From Oricola sp. (GTDB taxonomy: Bacteria; Pseudomonadota; Alphaproteobacteria; Rhizobiales; Rhizobiaceae), in assembly GCF_022763245.1 (NCBI RefSeq), contig NZ_JALEGV010000028.1, positions 1 to 64,000 on the forward strand: a stretch of 64,000 nt of DNA. The letters are read 5' to 3'. Each line of letters begins with the position of its first letter. The stretch's first letter is position 1. The notes under the pieces were generated by a model that did not search any database, was not told where the DNA came from, and saw only the letters and a program-made list of their open reading frames with translations. The translations under genes were made by a program, and so were the position numbers. This document shows positions 26,259-38,224 of this stretch, one piece after another.

Positions 26259-27449
26259 ATGATCGAGCATAACGTTCGTAACTTCACGATCAACTTCGGC
26301 CCGCAACACCCTGCGGCGCATGGTGTTTTGCGTCTCGTCCTCGAACTGGACGGCGAGGTGTGCGAGCGCGTCGATCCGCATATCGGCCTCCTGCATCGCG
26401 GCACCGAGAAGCTGATGGAGCAGAAGACCTATCTGCAAGCCGTGCCCTATCTCGACCGGCTCGACTATGTCGCGCCGATGAACCAGGAGCATGCCTATGC
26501 GCTCGCCGTCGAGCGGATGCTCGACCTCGAGGTGCCGAAGCGCGGCCAGCTGATCCGCGTTCTCTATTCCGAGATCGGCCGTATCCTCTCGCACATCCTC
26601 AACATCACCACGCAGGCGCTCGACGTCGGCGCGCTGACCCCGCCGCTGTGGGGCTTCGAGGAGCGCGAGAAGCTGATGGTGTTCTACGAGCGGGCCTGCG
26701 GCGCGCGCATGCACGCGGCCTATTTCCGGCCCGGTGGCGTGCACCAGGACATCCCGCAGCAGCTCGTCGAGGACATCGGCAACTGGATCGACCCGTTCCT
26801 GAAGGTGGTGGACGATCTCGACAACCTCCTGACCGCCAACCGCATCTTCAAGCAGCGCAATGTCGATATCGGCGTCGTCAAGCTGGAGGACGCCTGGGCG
26901 TGGGGTTTCTCCGGCGTCATGGTGCGCGGCTCGGGCGCCAAATGGGACCTGCGCAAGTCGCAGCCCTATGAGTGCTACGAGGAGATGGATTTCCAGATTC
27001 CGATCGGCAAGAACGGCGACTGCTTCGACCGCTACCTCATCCGCATGGAAGAGATGCGCCAGGCCGCCAAGATCATGCGGCAATGCGTGGATCGTCTGCT
27101 CGGCACGGAAGCGGTCGGCCCGGTCTCCAACACCGACGGCAAGGTGGTTCCGCCGAAGCGCGGCGAGATGAAGCGCTCGATGGAAGCGCTCATCCACCAC
27201 TTCAAGCTCTATACCGAGGGCTATCACGTGCCCGCCGGCGAAGTTTACGCCGCCGTCGAGGCGCCGAAGGGCGAATTCGGGGTCTATCTGGTCTCCGACG
27301 GATCGAACAAACCCTACAAGGTGAAGCTGCGCGCGCCGGGTTTCGCGCATTTGCAGGCGATGGACTTCCTGTGCCGCGGCCACATGCTGGCCGACGTCTC
27401 CGCCGTGCTCGGCTCCCTCGATATCGTGTTTGGTGAGGTGGACCGCTGA
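26259..27449 (+). CDS. nuoD: NADH-quinone oxidoreductase subunit D
   Basis: A 396-residue 49-kDa subunit that forms the quinone pocket with Nuo[21 protein letters not shown] (residues ~12-31) contains the conserved histidines of the quinone loop, and [12 protein letters not shown] follows. Ends with the usual [17 protein letters not shown] lies ~9 bases before the ATG. The last base is shared with the nuoE start. Confidence 0.98.
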   Translation: MIEHNVRNFTINFGPQHPAAHGVLRLVLELDGEVCERVDPHIGLLHRGTEKLMEQKTYLQAVPYLDRLDYVAPMNQEHAYALAVERMLDLEVPKRGQLIRVLYSEIGRILSHILNITTQALDVGALTPPLWGFEEREKLMVFYERACGARMHAAYFRPGGVHQDIPQQLVEDIGNWIDPFLKVVDDLDNLLTANRIFKQRNVDIGVVKLEDAWAWGFSGVMVRGSGAKWDLRKSQPYECYEEMDFQIPIGKNGDCFDRYLIRMEEMRQAAKIMRQCVDRLLGTEAVGPVSNTDGKVVPPKRGEMKRSMEALIHHFKLYTEGYHVPAGEVYAAVEAPKGEFGVYLVSDGSNKPYKVKLRAPGFAHLQAMDFLCRGHMLADVSAVLGSLDIVFGEVDR

Positions 27450-28543
27450 TGTCTGTTCGTCGTCTCGCAGAAGAAAACGTCCAGCCGGCCGAATTCGCCT
27501 TCAATCCGGCGATGTCCGCCGAGGCGGAAAAATGGATCGGGAAATACCCGGAAGGCCGCCAGCAATCCGCCGTCATTCCGCTGCTCATGCTTGCGCAGGA
27601 ACAGGACGGATGGGTGACGCGTGCCGCCATCGAGCATGTCGCCGCGAAGCTCGACATGCCGAAGATCCGCGTGCTCGAGGTCGCGACCTTCTACACCCAG
27701 TTCATGCTGCAGCCCGTGGGCACGAAGGCGCATGTGCAGGTGTGCGGCACGACGCCGTGCATGCTGCGGGGCGCAGAGGACCTCAAGCGGGTCTGCCAGA
27801 ACAAGATCGCGCATGATCCCTTCGCGCTGAACGGCGACGGCACGCTGTCTTGGGAAGAGGTCGAGTGCCAGGGCGCCTGCGTCAACGCGCCGATGGTGAT
27901 GATCGGCAAGGACACCTACGAGGACCTGACGCCGGAGCGCCTGGAAGAGATCATCGACGCCTTCGAGGCGGGCAATGGCGACACGATCACACCCGGACCG
28001 CAGATCGACCGCGCCTTCTCGGCGCCGGCCGGCGGCCTGACGACGCTGACCGACGACGGGCCGGCAACGCCGGGCTACGGCAGCGACGCCAGCTCCACGA
28101 TCAAGGTCGCTGCGACGGCGAGCAGCCTGATGCCCAAGGTAAAGCCGGTCGAACAGACCGTCGAAGGCGGCAATCCGACCATGAAGCTTGCCGCGACCGC
28201 ATCAGGCCGTGCGAAGGCGCCGGACGCGGAAGAGGCGGCATCGGACGATGCCGAACCTGCGCTCGACGACGCCAACCGTCCCGCCGGCATCGACAAGCCG
28301 GACCAGCCGGACGACCTGAAGCTGATCTCGGGCGTCGGCCCGAAGATCGAGGGCGTCCTCAATTCGCTTGGCATCTACACCTTCGCGCAGGTCGCGCAGT
28401 GGAACGAAGCCGAGCGCGCATGGGTGGACAGCTATCTGAAATTCAAGGGCCGGATCGACCGCGACGAGTGGGTCAAGCAGGCCGACGCCCTGTCGAAAGG
28501 CCCTGAGGAATATGCCAGGGTGTTCGGCAAGGAGCCGCGGTGA
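27449..28543 (+). CDS. nuoE: NADH-quinone oxidoreductase subunit E with C-terminal helix-hairpin-helix-like extension
   Basis: The 24-kDa subunit that binds [2Fe-2S] cluster N1a in the NADH module. Ligands are VCGTTPC (C-x4-C, residues ~99-105) and ECQGAC (C-x3-C, ~142-147). At 364 residues it is about twice the E. coli length: after residue ~185 comes a low-complexity linker with repeated KVAATASSLMPK and KLAATASG, then a ~65-residue domain (residues ~285-350) with LKLISGVGPKIEGVLNSLGI, which resembles the predicted helix-hairpin-helix domain of COG3743. Extensions of this kind occur in rhizobial NuoE. The same domain recurs in the gene at 29965. Confidence 0.95.
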   Translation: MSVRRLAEENVQPAEFAFNPAMSAEAEKWIGKYPEGRQQSAVIPLLMLAQEQDGWVTRAAIEHVAAKLDMPKIRVLEVATFYTQFMLQPVGTKAHVQVCGTTPCMLRGAEDLKRVCQNKIAHDPFALNGDGTLSWEEVECQGACVNAPMVMIGKDTYEDLTPERLEEIIDAFEAGNGDTITPGPQIDRAFSAPAGGLTTLTDDGPATPGYGSDASSTIKVAATASSLMPKVKPVEQTVEGGNPTMKLAATASGRAKAPDAEEAASDDAEPALDDANRPAGIDKPDQPDDLKLISGVGPKIEGVLNSLGIYTFAQVAQWNEAERAWVDSYLKFKGRIDRDEWVKQADALSKGPEEYARVFGKEPR

Positions 28544-28555
28544 AGGGACTGAGTG

Positions 28556-29860
<1,305 letters not shown>

Positions 29861-29964
29861 GACATCAATTGGCCGCGTGACGGCCGGGCGGATCAACCGC
29901 CGAAACGAGGAAACGCAAGGGGTAGGGGAAAACGAACGGACGCTGAATACCCAAGGAGGTTTCA

Positions 29965-30972
29965 ATGCCGGAATCGACGCACCCGGAAGTGAAAATGAGC
30001 ACCGATACTCCCTTCGCCGGTCTGGCCGGCGAGATGACCGAAATGCAGAAGGACGCCATCGCCTGGATGACGAATGCCTCTGCGACGCGATTCGGCGGGC
30101 TCCCCAACCTCGCGGCCCATCCGATGGGCGCGGTGGCCGCGGCCTCGGCGATCGGCATGGGCATGGCCAGCCAGATGTTCGGCATTTTCGCCGGTTCGAT
30201 GGCGGGCGCGATGCAGGCCGCCAACATGCTCGCCAATGAGACGACCGGCGGGCCGCCGGCACCGTTCGGCCTCGTCAATCCGATGAGTTTCGACCTGGCG
30301 GCGGGTTCGTTTGCCGACGACAAGACCGAACAACCGGAAGCGGTCGTCGCCCCGGTCGTGGAAAAGGTCGCGCCGAAGCCTGTCGCAGCCCACAAGCCGG
30401 TTGCCGGCAAGCTGGAAGCCAAGACGCCGGCAGTGAAGACGCCAGTCGCCAAGAAAACAGAAGCCAAGAAGAGCGAGACCAAGGAGCCCGAGGCGAAGGC
30501 CGTCGAGGCCAAGACGCCAGCGGTGAAGAAGTCCGTGGCCAGGAAGCCGGCAGCCAAGAGCGTGGCCGCCGCACCGGCCGTGAAGGCAAAGGCTGCACCG
30601 GCGAAGAAGGCAGCGCCTGCGAAGGCGAAGCCGGCGAAAGCCGCACCCGCCGCGGCGGCGAAGCCCGAGCCCGTGGCACTCGCGGAACCTAAGGCGGCTG
30701 CGACGGTCGCGCCCGAAACGGTGATGCCTGAGGATTTCGTCAAGCCGAAGGCGCTTGCCAAGCCGGAGAAGCCGGACGATCTGAAGGCGATTTCCGGCGT
30801 CGGTCCGAAGCTCGAAAGCGTGCTGAACTCGATCGGTCTGTGGACCTACGAGCAGATCGCCGCCCTGACGCCCTACGAGGTCGCCTGGGTCGACGACTAC
30901 CTGCAGTTCAAGGGTCGAATCCAGCGCGACGGCTGGATCGAGCAGGCAGCCCAACTCGCGAAGAAGGGCTGA
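29965..30972 (+). CDS. Inserted nuo-operon protein: phasin-like N-terminus, Ala/Lys/Pro linker, helix-hairpin-helix-like C-terminus
   Basis: A 335-residue protein of no established function. Residues ~1-110 are hydrophobic and glycine/methionine-rich (AAASAIGMGMASQMFGIFAG) with a phasin-like look. Residues ~115-255 are a histone-H1-like tail of Ala, Lys and Pro (VEAKTPAVKKSVARK). Residues ~268-332 hold LKAISGVGPKLESVLNSIGL and end FKGRIQRDGWIEQAAQLA, matching the NuoE extension at about 40 of 65 positions by eye. AAGGAGG precedes the ATG at ideal spacing. Position inside the operon suggests coexpression with complex I. Confidence 0.8.
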   Translation: MPESTHPEVKMSTDTPFAGLAGEMTEMQKDAIAWMTNASATRFGGLPNLAAHPMGAVAAASAIGMGMASQMFGIFAGSMAGAMQAANMLANETTGGPPAPFGLVNPMSFDLAAGSFADDKTEQPEAVVAPVVEKVAPKPVAAHKPVAGKLEAKTPAVKTPVAKKTEAKKSETKEPEAKAVEAKTPAVKKSVARKPAAKSVAAAPAVKAKAAPAKKAAPAKAKPAKAAPAAAAKPEPVALAEPKAAATVAPETVMPEDFVKPKALAKPEKPDDLKAISGVGPKLESVLNSIGLWTYEQIAALTPYEVAWVDDYLQFKGRIQRDGWIEQAAQLAKKG

Positions 30973-30983
30973 CCGGTACCGCC

Positions 30984-31445
30984 ATGCATTTCGCCGAACT
31001 CAACATCGCAAGGCCGCTCTACGATCTCGACGATCCCCGCATCGCCGATTTCGTCGATCGGCTGGACGCGGTCAACGCGATCGCCGAGCGGTCGCCTGGC
31101 TTCGTCTGGCGGTTGAAGGAAGAGGCGGGAAATGCGCTGTCCGTTCAGGCGTTTGACGATCCGAGGCTGATCGTCAACATGAGCGTCTGGGAGACGCCCG
31201 AGCACCTAGAACATTTCGTCTGGAACACGGTGCACAAACAGGTTTACCGCCGCAAGGCGGAGTGGTTTAAGGCGCTCGCCGCACATCACTTCGTCATGTG
31301 GCGCGTCGAGGAAGGACACGTCCCGACGCTTGCCGAGGCCCGCGAGAAGCTCGAGCATCTCGACCGCCACGGCGACAGCGACGAGGCATTTGGATGGGCG
31401 CACCTGCCGCATGTCAGGCTCTGGCAAACGCAGCGTTGCGCTTGA
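30984..31445 (+). CDS. DUF3291 family protein
   Basis: A 153-residue protein resembling the DUF3291 family, which has a ferredoxin-like alpha/beta barrel similar to antibiotic-biosynthesis monooxygenases. Landmarks are LAELNIARP-like HFAELNIARPLYDL, SPGFVWRLKEE, LIVNMSVWETPEHLEHFVW and WFKALAAHHFVMW. The function is unknown. The start at 30984 is 11 bases after the preceding stop and it lies just ahead of nuoG, so it is cotranscribed with complex I genes. It is not a known complex I subunit. Confidence 0.82.
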   Translation: MHFAELNIARPLYDLDDPRIADFVDRLDAVNAIAERSPGFVWRLKEEAGNALSVQAFDDPRLIVNMSVWETPEHLEHFVWNTVHKQVYRRKAEWFKALAAHHFVMWRVEEGHVPTLAEAREKLEHLDRHGDSDEAFGWAHLPHVRLWQTQRCA

Positions 31446-31469
31446 GGATCGAAGGTTGGATTTCTTACC

Positions 31470-33557
31470 ATGGCAGTGATCAAGGTTGACGGCAACGAGG
31501 TCGAGGTCCCCGACCACTACACGCTGCTGCAGGCGTGCGAGGAAGCGGGCGCGGAAGTGCCGCGCTTCTGTTTCCACGAGCGCCTGTCGATCGCGGGCAA
31601 CTGCCGCATGTGCCTTGTCGAGGTGAAGGGCGGACCGCCCAAGCCGGCCGCGTCCTGCGCCATGGGCGTGCGCGACCTGCGCCCCGGGCCGGAAGGCCAG
31701 CCGCCGGAAGTCTTCACCAACACGCCGATGGTCAAGAAGGCCCGCGAAGGCGTGATGGAATTCCTGCTGATCAACCATCCGCTCGACTGCCCGATCTGCG
31801 ACCAGGGCGGCGAATGCGACTTGCAGGACCAGGCGATGGCCTTCGGCGTCGATTCGACGCGCTACCAGGAAAACAAGCGCGCGGTCGAAGACAAATATAT
31901 CGGCCCGCTGGTCAAGACGATCATGACGCGCTGCATCCACTGCACGCGCTGCGTCCGCTTCACCACGGAAGTCGCCGGCATTTCCGAACTCGGCCTGATC
32001 GGCCGCGGTGAGGACGCCGAGATCACCACCTATCTCGAACAGGCGATGACCTCTGAAATGCAGGGCAACGTGATCGACCTGTGCCCGGTCGGCGCCTTGA
32101 CCTCGCGGCCTTACGAATTCCACGCCCGTCCGTGGGAACTGTCGAAGACCGAATCGATCGACGTGATGGACGCGGTCGGGTCCGCCATCCGCGTGGACAC
32201 CCGCGGCCGCGAAGTGATGCGCGTCATGCCGCGCATCAACGAGGCGGTGAACGAGGAGTGGATCTCCGACAAGACGCGCTTCATCTGGGACGGCCTGCGC
32301 ACGCAGCGCCTCGACCGGCCCTATGTGCGCAGCGCGGACGGCAAGCTGAAGCCGGCGTCGTGGGGTGAAGCCTTCGCGGCGGTCAAGACGGCGCTTGACG
32401 GCAAGTCCGGCGGACAGATCGGCGCGATCGCGGGTGACCTCGCGGGCGTCGAGGAAATGTACGCGCTCAAGGAACTGATGACGTCGCTCGGTTCGCCGAA
32501 CATCGACTGCCGCCAGGACGGCGCGGCGCTCGATCCGTCGCTCGGCCGGGCGTCCTACCTGTTCAACCCGACCATCGAGGGCATTGAGCAGGCCGACGCG
32601 CTGCTGATCATCGGATCCAATCCGCGTTTCGAGGCGGCGGTGCTCAATGCGCGCATCCGCAAGGCCTGGCGCGCCAGCGAGATGAAGATCGGCGTGATCG
32701 GCGACATGGGCGACCTGCGCTACGATTACGAGATGCTGGGCGCCGGCGCGGAAACGCTGACCGACCTGGCCAACGGCTCGCATTCCTTCTTCGAGACGCT
32801 GAAGGGCGCCGAACGTCCGATGATCATCGTCGGGCAGGGCGCCTTGTCGGGGTCCGACGGCGCCGCGGTGCTGGCGCTTGCGGCGGCGATTGCCGACGCG
32901 ACCGGCGCGCTCACCGAGGACTGGAACGGCTTTGCGGTGCTGCACACGGCGGCGGCGCGTGTCGGCGGTCTCGATCTCGGCTTCGTGCCGGGCGAGGGCG
33001 GCATGAATGCGGGCGCGGCGCTCACCGGCGCCGACGTGCTGTTCCTGCTCGGCGCCGACGAGATGGACCTTTCCGCACGCAAGCCGGACGGCTTCACGGT
33101 CTATATCGGCACGCATGGCGACATCGGCGCGCATCATGCCGACGTCATCCTGCCGGCCTCGGCCTATACCGAGAAGTCGGCGACCTATGTGAACACCGAG
33201 GGCCGCGTGCAGATGACGACGCGGGCGGGTTTCGCACCGGGCGACGCGAAGGAAGACTGGGCCATCCTGAGGGCGCTTTCCGACGTGCTCGGCCACAAGC
33301 TGCCCTTCGATTCGCTGGCCGAATTGCGCGCGAAACTGTACGAGGCGTATCCGCATTTCGCGCGGATCGACGCGATCGAACCCGGCGCTGCAGGCGGTAT
33401 TGCTGCGCTTGCGAAAAAAGACGGGTCTTCGGACAAGTCTGCGTTTGCATCGCCGATCAAAGACTTCTATCTCACCAACCCAATCGCGCGGGCCTCCGCC
33501 GTCATGGCGGAATGTTCCAGCCTGGCGCAGCGCGGCTTCGCGCAGGCTGCAGAGTGA
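31470..33557 (+). CDS. nuoG: NADH-quinone oxidoreductase subunit G
   Basis: The 695-residue 75-kDa subunit. The N-terminus holds [2Fe-2S] N1b ([18 protein letters not shown] and AASCAMG), then the His-Cys3 cluster N5 ([18 protein letters not shown], residues ~99-116), then cluster N4 ([12 protein letters not shown] with [10 protein letters not shown]). The rest is a molybdopterin-oxidoreductase-like fold without cofactor, as in other alphaproteobacteria. The N7 ligand motif of E. coli NuoG was not seen. Confidence 0.98.
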   Translation: MAVIKVDGNEVEVPDHYTLLQACEEAGAEVPRFCFHERLSIAGNCRMCLVEVKGGPPKPAASCAMGVRDLRPGPEGQPPEVFTNTPMVKKAREGVMEFLLINHPLDCPICDQGGECDLQDQAMAFGVDSTRYQENKRAVEDKYIGPLVKTIMTRCIHCTRCVRFTTEVAGISELGLIGRGEDAEITTYLEQAMTSEMQGNVIDLCPVGALTSRPYEFHARPWELSKTESIDVMDAVGSAIRVDTRGREVMRVMPRINEAVNEEWISDKTRFIWDGLRTQRLDRPYVRSADGKLKPASWGEAFAAVKTALDGKSGGQIGAIAGDLAGVEEMYALKELMTSLGSPNIDCRQDGAALDPSLGRASYLFNPTIEGIEQADALLIIGSNPRFEAAVLNARIRKAWRASEMKIGVIGDMGDLRYDYEMLGAGAETLTDLANGSHSFFETLKGAERPMIIVGQGALSGSDGAAVLALAAAIADATGALTEDWNGFAVLHTAAARVGGLDLGFVPGEGGMNAGAALTGADVLFLLGADEMDLSARKPDGFTVYIGTHGDIGAHHADVILPASAYTEKSATYVNTEGRVQMTTRAGFAPGDAKEDWAILRALSDVLGHKLPFDSLAELRAKLYEAYPHFARIDAIEPGAAGGIAALAKKDGSSDKSAFASPIKDFYLTNPIARASAVMAECSSLAQRGFAQAAE

Positions 33558-33590
33558 TGCGGGGCAGAGGGCAGGACACGGACGGCATTC

Positions 33591-34625
33591 ATGTTTGAGA
33601 CCTACGTCATTCCCGGGCTGATCATCCTCCTGCAGACGCTCGTCCTGCTGGTCGCGCTGCTGGTGTTCACGGCCTTCATCCTCTACGCCGACCGCAAGGT
33701 CTGGGCCGCCGTGCAGTCGCGGCGCGGCCCGAACGTCGTCGGCCCGTGGGGTCTGCTGCAGTCCTTCGCCGACCTGTTGAAATTCGTGCTCAAGGAGCCG
33801 GTCGTTCCCGACAGCTCCAACAAGGGCATCTTCCTGCTCGCGCCCTTCATCTCGGCGACGCTGGCGCTGGCCGCATGGGCGGTGATCCCGCTGGCCGACG
33901 GCTGGGCGATCGCCTCTGTGAACGTAGGCATCCTCTACGTCTTCGCGATCTCCTCGCTGGAGGTCTACGGCGTGATCATGGCCGGCTGGGCGTCGAACTC
34001 GAAATATCCGTTCCTCGGCGCGCTGCGCTCTGCGGCGCAGATGGTCTCCTACGAGGTGTCCATCGGCTTCGTGATCGTCACCGTGCTGCTCTGCGTCGGT
34101 TCGCTGAACCTGTCGGACATCGTGCTCGCCCAGAAGGACGGCATCGGCACCTATGTGGGCCTGCCGAACACCTTCCTCGACTGGCACTGGCTCGGCCTCT
34201 TGCCGATGTTCGTGATCTTCTTCATCTCGGCGCTGGCCGAGACCAACCGCCCGCCCTTCGATCTGGTGGAAGCCGAATCCGAGCTCGTCGCCGGTCACAT
34301 GATCGAGTATTCGTCGACGCCCTACATGCTGTTCATGCTGGGTGAGTACATCGCCATCCTGCTGATGTGCGCGCTGACGACGATCCTGTTCCTGGGCGGC
34401 TGGCTCCCGCCGTTCGACTTCGCGCCGTTCACCTGGCTGCCGGGCGTGTTCTGGTTCGTGCTGAAGCTCTGCATGGTCTTCTTCATGATCTCGATGGTGA
34501 AGGCCTTCGTGCCGCGCTACCGCTACGACCAGCTGATGCGTCTGGGCTGGAAGGTCTTCCTGCCGATCTCGCTGTTCATGGTGGTGGCGACCGCGGCGTT
34601 CCTGAAACTGACCGGCTGGGCCTGA
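33591..34625 (+). CDS. nuoH: NADH-quinone oxidoreductase subunit H
   Basis: A 344-residue membrane subunit with about eight or nine helices at the junction of the two arms of complex I, lining the quinone tunnel. [22 protein letters not shown]-type text near residues 44-65, [11 protein letters not shown] and [19 protein letters not shown] (~216-234) are conserved, the latter with acidic residues of the E-channel. Confidence 0.98.
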   Translation: MFETYVIPGLIILLQTLVLLVALLVFTAFILYADRKVWAAVQSRRGPNVVGPWGLLQSFADLLKFVLKEPVVPDSSNKGIFLLAPFISATLALAAWAVIPLADGWAIASVNVGILYVFAISSLEVYGVIMAGWASNSKYPFLGALRSAAQMVSYEVSIGFVIVTVLLCVGSLNLSDIVLAQKDGIGTYVGLPNTFLDWHWLGLLPMFVIFFISALAETNRPPFDLVEAESELVAGHMIEYSSTPYMLFMLGEYIAILLMCALTTILFLGGWLPPFDFAPFTWLPGVFWFVLKLCMVFFMISMVKAFVPRYRYDQLMRLGWKVFLPISLFMVVATAAFLKLTGWA

Positions 34626-34642
34626 GACGAGGGGACGATCAC

Positions 34643-35134
34643 ATGACCACACTCGCACACGCCGCCAAGCAACTGCTGCTGCTGGAGTTCATCTCCGCCT
34701 TCTTCCTGTCGATGCGTCGCTTCTTCGAGCCGAAGTTCACGGTCAACTACCCCTTCGAGAAGGGGCCGGTCAGCCCGCGCTTCCGTGGCGAGCATGCGCT
34801 GCGTCGTTATCCGAACGGCGAGGAACGCTGCATCGCCTGCAAGCTCTGCGAGGCGATCTGCCCGGCACAGGCGATCACGATCGAGGCCGGACCGCGCCGC
34901 AACGACGGCACGCGCCGCACGGTGCGCTACGACATCGACATGGTGAAATGCATCTATTGCGGCTTCTGCCAGGAAGCCTGCCCGGTGGACGCCATCGTCG
35001 AGGGTCCGAATTTCGAGTTCGCCACGGAGAGCCGTGAGGAACTCTACTACAACAAGGAAAAGCTTCTGGAGAACGGCGACCGGTGGGAGCGCGAAATCGC
35101 GCGCAACATCGGCATCGACGCGCCGTACCGCTAG
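34643..35134 (+). CDS. nuoI: NADH-quinone oxidoreductase subunit I
   Basis: A 163-residue 8Fe ferredoxin-like subunit. [12 protein letters not shown] (residues ~62-73) and [12 protein letters not shown] (~102-113) bind clusters N6a and N6b that connect N5 to N2. An amphipathic N-terminal helix docks on the membrane arm. GACGAGGGGACG precedes the ATG at 34643; the frame is open far upstream inside nuoH but only as a shadow. Confidence 0.98.
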   Translation: MTTLAHAAKQLLLLEFISAFFLSMRRFFEPKFTVNYPFEKGPVSPRFRGEHALRRYPNGEERCIACKLCEAICPAQAITIEAGPRRNDGTRRTVRYDIDMVKCIYCGFCQEACPVDAIVEGPNFEFATESREELYYNKEKLLENGDRWEREIARNIGIDAPYR

Positions 35135-35230
35135 GGGCACCACATCAAGACGCCGTTCCTTCGGAGCGGTGAAAAAATCCGGACCGGCGCTTCGCCGCGG
35201 GATCCGGGCAAGGAGATCGGGGAAGCGATC

Positions 35231-35854
35231 ATGATTACTGGTTTGGGGGCGGCGTTCTTCTACCTCTTCGCCTTTGTCGCCGTTGCGAGCGCGTTCATGG
35301 TGATCGCGGCACGCAATCCCGTGCATTCGGTGCTCTATCTGATCCTGACGTTCTTCAACGCGGCAGCGCTGTTCCTGCTGACGGGTGCGGAATTCCTGTC
35401 GATGATTCTGCTCGTCGTCTATATCGGCGCGGTGGCGGTGCTGTTCCTGTTCGTCGTCATGATGCTGGACGTGGACTTCGCCTCGATGAAGCGCGGGGCG
35501 CTGGAATACGCGCCGATCGGCGCGATCGTCGGCGTGGTGCTCGGCGCGGAACTGGTGCTGGTGCTGGCCGCCTCGGCCTTCGATCTCGGCCGGCCGGCGA
35601 CCACGTCGCTGCCGATGCCCGATCCGGCGGTTCGCCACAACACGGCGGCGCTGGGCGACATTCTTTACACGGACTACGTCTTCTTCTTCCAGATCGCGGG
35701 CATCGTCCTGCTGGTCGCCATGATCGGCGCGATCGTGCTGACGCTGCGCCCGCAGCGCCCGCATGTGAAACGCCAGAACATGGCCGCGCAGGTTGCGCGC
35801 AAGCCGGCCGACGCCATCGAGGTGGTCGATGTCGATACAGGCAAGGGGATCTGA
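35231..35854 (+). CDS. nuoJ: NADH-quinone oxidoreductase subunit J
   Basis: A 207-residue membrane subunit with five helices. [19 protein letters not shown] (residues ~28-46) and the [20 protein letters not shown] helix (~60-80), which contains the pi-bulge glycine region, are conserved. The 96 bases before it are non-coding and end in AAGGAGATCGGGGAAGCG. Confidence 0.97.
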   Translation: MITGLGAAFFYLFAFVAVASAFMVIAARNPVHSVLYLILTFFNAAALFLLTGAEFLSMILLVVYIGAVAVLFLFVVMMLDVDFASMKRGALEYAPIGAIVGVVLGAELVLVLAASAFDLGRPATTSLPMPDPAVRHNTAALGDILYTDYVFFFQIAGIVLLVAMIGAIVLTLRPQRPHVKRQNMAAQVARKPADAIEVVDVDTGKGI

Positions 35855-35859
35855 GGCCC

Positions 35860-36168
35860 ATGACCATCACCATTTCCCATTATCTGACGGTCAGCGCGCT
35901 GCTCTTTGTCATCGGCGTGTTCGGCATCTTCCTGAACCGCAAGAACGTGATCGTCATCCTGATGTCGGTCGAACTGATCCTGCTTTCGGTGAACCTGAAC
36001 TTCGTCGCCTTCTCCGCGCATCTGCAGGACATGGTCGGCCAGGTCTTCGCCCTGTTCGTGCTGACGGTGGCCGCCGCCGAAGCGGCGATCGGGCTCGCAA
36101 TTCTCGTCGTCTTCTATCGCAATCGCGGCTCCATCGCGGTCGAAGACGTCAACATGATGAAGGGCTGA
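35860..36168 (+). CDS. nuoK: NADH-quinone oxidoreductase subunit K
   Basis: A 102-residue three-helix membrane subunit. The conserved membrane glutamates of the proton path are in [15 protein letters not shown] and [14 protein letters not shown]. Five bases after the nuoJ stop, so translation is coupled. Confidence 0.97.
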   Translation: MTITISHYLTVSALLFVIGVFGIFLNRKNVIVILMSVELILLSVNLNFVAFSAHLQDMVGQVFALFVLTVAAAEAAIGLAILVVFYRNRGSIAVEDVNMMKG

Positions 36169-36175
36169 CGGCACC

Positions 36176-38224
36176 ATGTATCACGCCATTGTCTTCCTGC
36201 CCCTGATCGGCGCGCTGATCGCCGGCCTCTTCGGCCGCTCGATCGGCGCCAAGGCCAGCGAATACATCACGTCGGGCATCATGGTGCTCGTCGCGGTCCT
36301 GTCCTGGATCGCCTTCGGCATCTTCGCCTTTTCCGACGAGCCGACCATCACCATCGAGGTGCTGCGCTGGATCCAGACCGGAACGCTCGACATTTCCTGG
36401 GCCTTCCGCATCGACACGCTGACGGCGGTGATGCTGGTCGTGGTCAACACGGTCTCCTCGCTCGTGCATGTCTACTCGATCGGCTACATGCATCACGATC
36501 CGGACCGTCCGCGCTTCTTCTCCTACCTGTCGCTGTTCACCTTCGCGATGCTGATGCTGGTGACTTCCGACAACCTGGTTCAGATGTTCTTCGGCTGGGA
36601 AGGCGTCGGTCTCGCCTCCTATCTGCTGATCGGCTTCTGGTACAAGAAGCCGTCGGCATGCGCCGCGGCGATGAAGGCCTTCATCGTCAACCGCGTCGGC
36701 GACTTCGGTTTCGCGCTCGGCATCTTCGGCGTCTTCGTGCTGTTCGGCTCGGTCAATTTCGAGACGATCTTCGCCAATGCAGCTTCCTACCTGCCGACCG
36801 GCGACGCGCATGGCGCGGCCGAGGCGGCCACGGAAGCGATGCACGCCGCCGACACCGAGACCGTTCTCAATTTCCTCGGCTACCATCTCGACAAGGCGCA
36901 TGCGCTGACCATCGTCTGCCTGCTCTTGTTCATGGGCGCGATGGGCAAGTCGGCGCAGTTCTTGCTGCACACCTGGTTGCCGGACGCGATGGAAGGCCCG
37001 ACGCCGGTCTCCGCGCTCATCCACGCCGCGACCATGGTCACGGCCGGCGTCTTCATGGTGGCGCGCATGTCGCCTCTGTTCGAACTGAGCGCGACCGCCC
37101 TGACCGTGGTCACCGTGGTCGGCGCGATCACCGCCTTCTTCGCTGCGACCGTCGGCCTCGTGCAGAACGACATCAAGCGCGTCATCGCCTATTCGACCTG
37201 TTCGCAGCTCGGCTACATGTTCGTCGCGCTCGGCGTCGGCGCCTACGGGGCGGGCGTGTTCCATCTCTTCACCCACGCCTTCTTCAAGGCGCTGCTGTTC
37301 CTCGGTGCCGGTTCGGTCATCCACGCCGTCTCCGACGAGCAGGACATGCGCCGGATGGGCGGGCTGCGCTCGCACATTCCCATGACCTACTGGATGATGG
37401 TCATCGGCACGCTGGCGCTGACCGGCGTCGGCCTGCCGGGCACGATCATCGGCACGGCCGGCTTCTTCTCCAAGGACGCCATCATCGAGAGCGCCTATGT
37501 GGGGCACAATCCGGCCGCCGGGTTCGCCTTCGGCCTGCTGGTGATCGCCGCGCTGTTCACCTCCTTCTATTCCTGGCGCCTGATCTTCATGACCTTCCAC
37601 GGCAAGCCGCGCGCGTCTGCCGACGTGATGCACCATGTGCATGAATCGCCGCCGGTGATGCTGATCCCGCTCTACGTGCTCGCCGCGGGCGCTCTGCTGG
37701 CCGGCTTCGTGTTCCACGATTTCTTCATCGGGCACGCCGCCGAGGGGCATCACGAGGGCTGGTACAACGAGTTCTGGCGCACCGCGCTGTTCGCAGGCGA
37801 GGGCAACCACATTCTCGAGGAATTCCACCATGTGCCCTGGGCGGTCAAACTCAGCCCGTTCATCGTCATGGTGCTCGGCGTGATCACCGCCTGGTACATG
37901 TATATCCGCTCGCCGCAGACGCCGAAGACGCTGGCTGCGCAGCATGAGGGGCTCTACAAGTTCCTCCTCAACAAGTGGTATTTCGACGAGCTTTACGACT
38001 TCCTGTTCGTCAAGCCGGCGATGCGCCTCGGCCGCTTCCTGTGGAAGCGGGGCGACGGCTGGCTGATCGACGGGTTCGGCCCGGACGGCGTCGCCGCCCG
38101 GGTGCGTGAGGTCACAGGCCGCGTGGTGCGGCTGCAGACCGGATATCTCTATCATTATGCGTTCGCGATGCTGATCGGCGTTGCCGCGCTTGTCACGTGG
38201 ATGATGCTCGGGGGCAGCGTCTGA
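36176..38224 (+). CDS. nuoL: NADH-quinone oxidoreductase subunit L
   Basis: The 682-residue antiporter-like subunit at the distal end of the membrane arm, with about 16 helices and the long lateral helix at its C-terminus. Conserved text includes [18 protein letters not shown] (residues ~138-155, key Glu), [20 protein letters not shown] (~262-281, key Lys nearby) and [16 protein letters not shown] His-rich loop is present ([10 protein letters not shown]). Its stop overlaps the nuoM start (ATGA). Confidence 0.98.
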   Translation: MYHAIVFLPLIGALIAGLFGRSIGAKASEYITSGIMVLVAVLSWIAFGIFAFSDEPTITIEVLRWIQTGTLDISWAFRIDTLTAVMLVVVNTVSSLVHVYSIGYMHHDPDRPRFFSYLSLFTFAMLMLVTSDNLVQMFFGWEGVGLASYLLIGFWYKKPSACAAAMKAFIVNRVGDFGFALGIFGVFVLFGSVNFETIFANAASYLPTGDAHGAAEAATEAMHAADTETVLNFLGYHLDKAHALTIVCLLLFMGAMGKSAQFLLHTWLPDAMEGPTPVSALIHAATMVTAGVFMVARMSPLFELSATALTVVTVVGAITAFFAATVGLVQNDIKRVIAYSTCSQLGYMFVALGVGAYGAGVFHLFTHAFFKALLFLGAGSVIHAVSDEQDMRRMGGLRSHIPMTYWMMVIGTLALTGVGLPGTIIGTAGFFSKDAIIESAYVGHNPAAGFAFGLLVIAALFTSFYSWRLIFMTFHGKPRASADVMHHVHESPPVMLIPLYVLAAGALLAGFVFHDFFIGHAAEGHHEGWYNEFWRTALFAGEGNHILEEFHHVPWAVKLSPFIVMVLGVITAWYMYIRSPQTPKTLAAQHEGLYKFLLNKWYFDELYDFLFVKPAMRLGRFLWKRGDGWLIDGFGPDGVAARVREVTGRVVRLQTGYLYHYAFAMLIGVAALVTWMMLGGSV

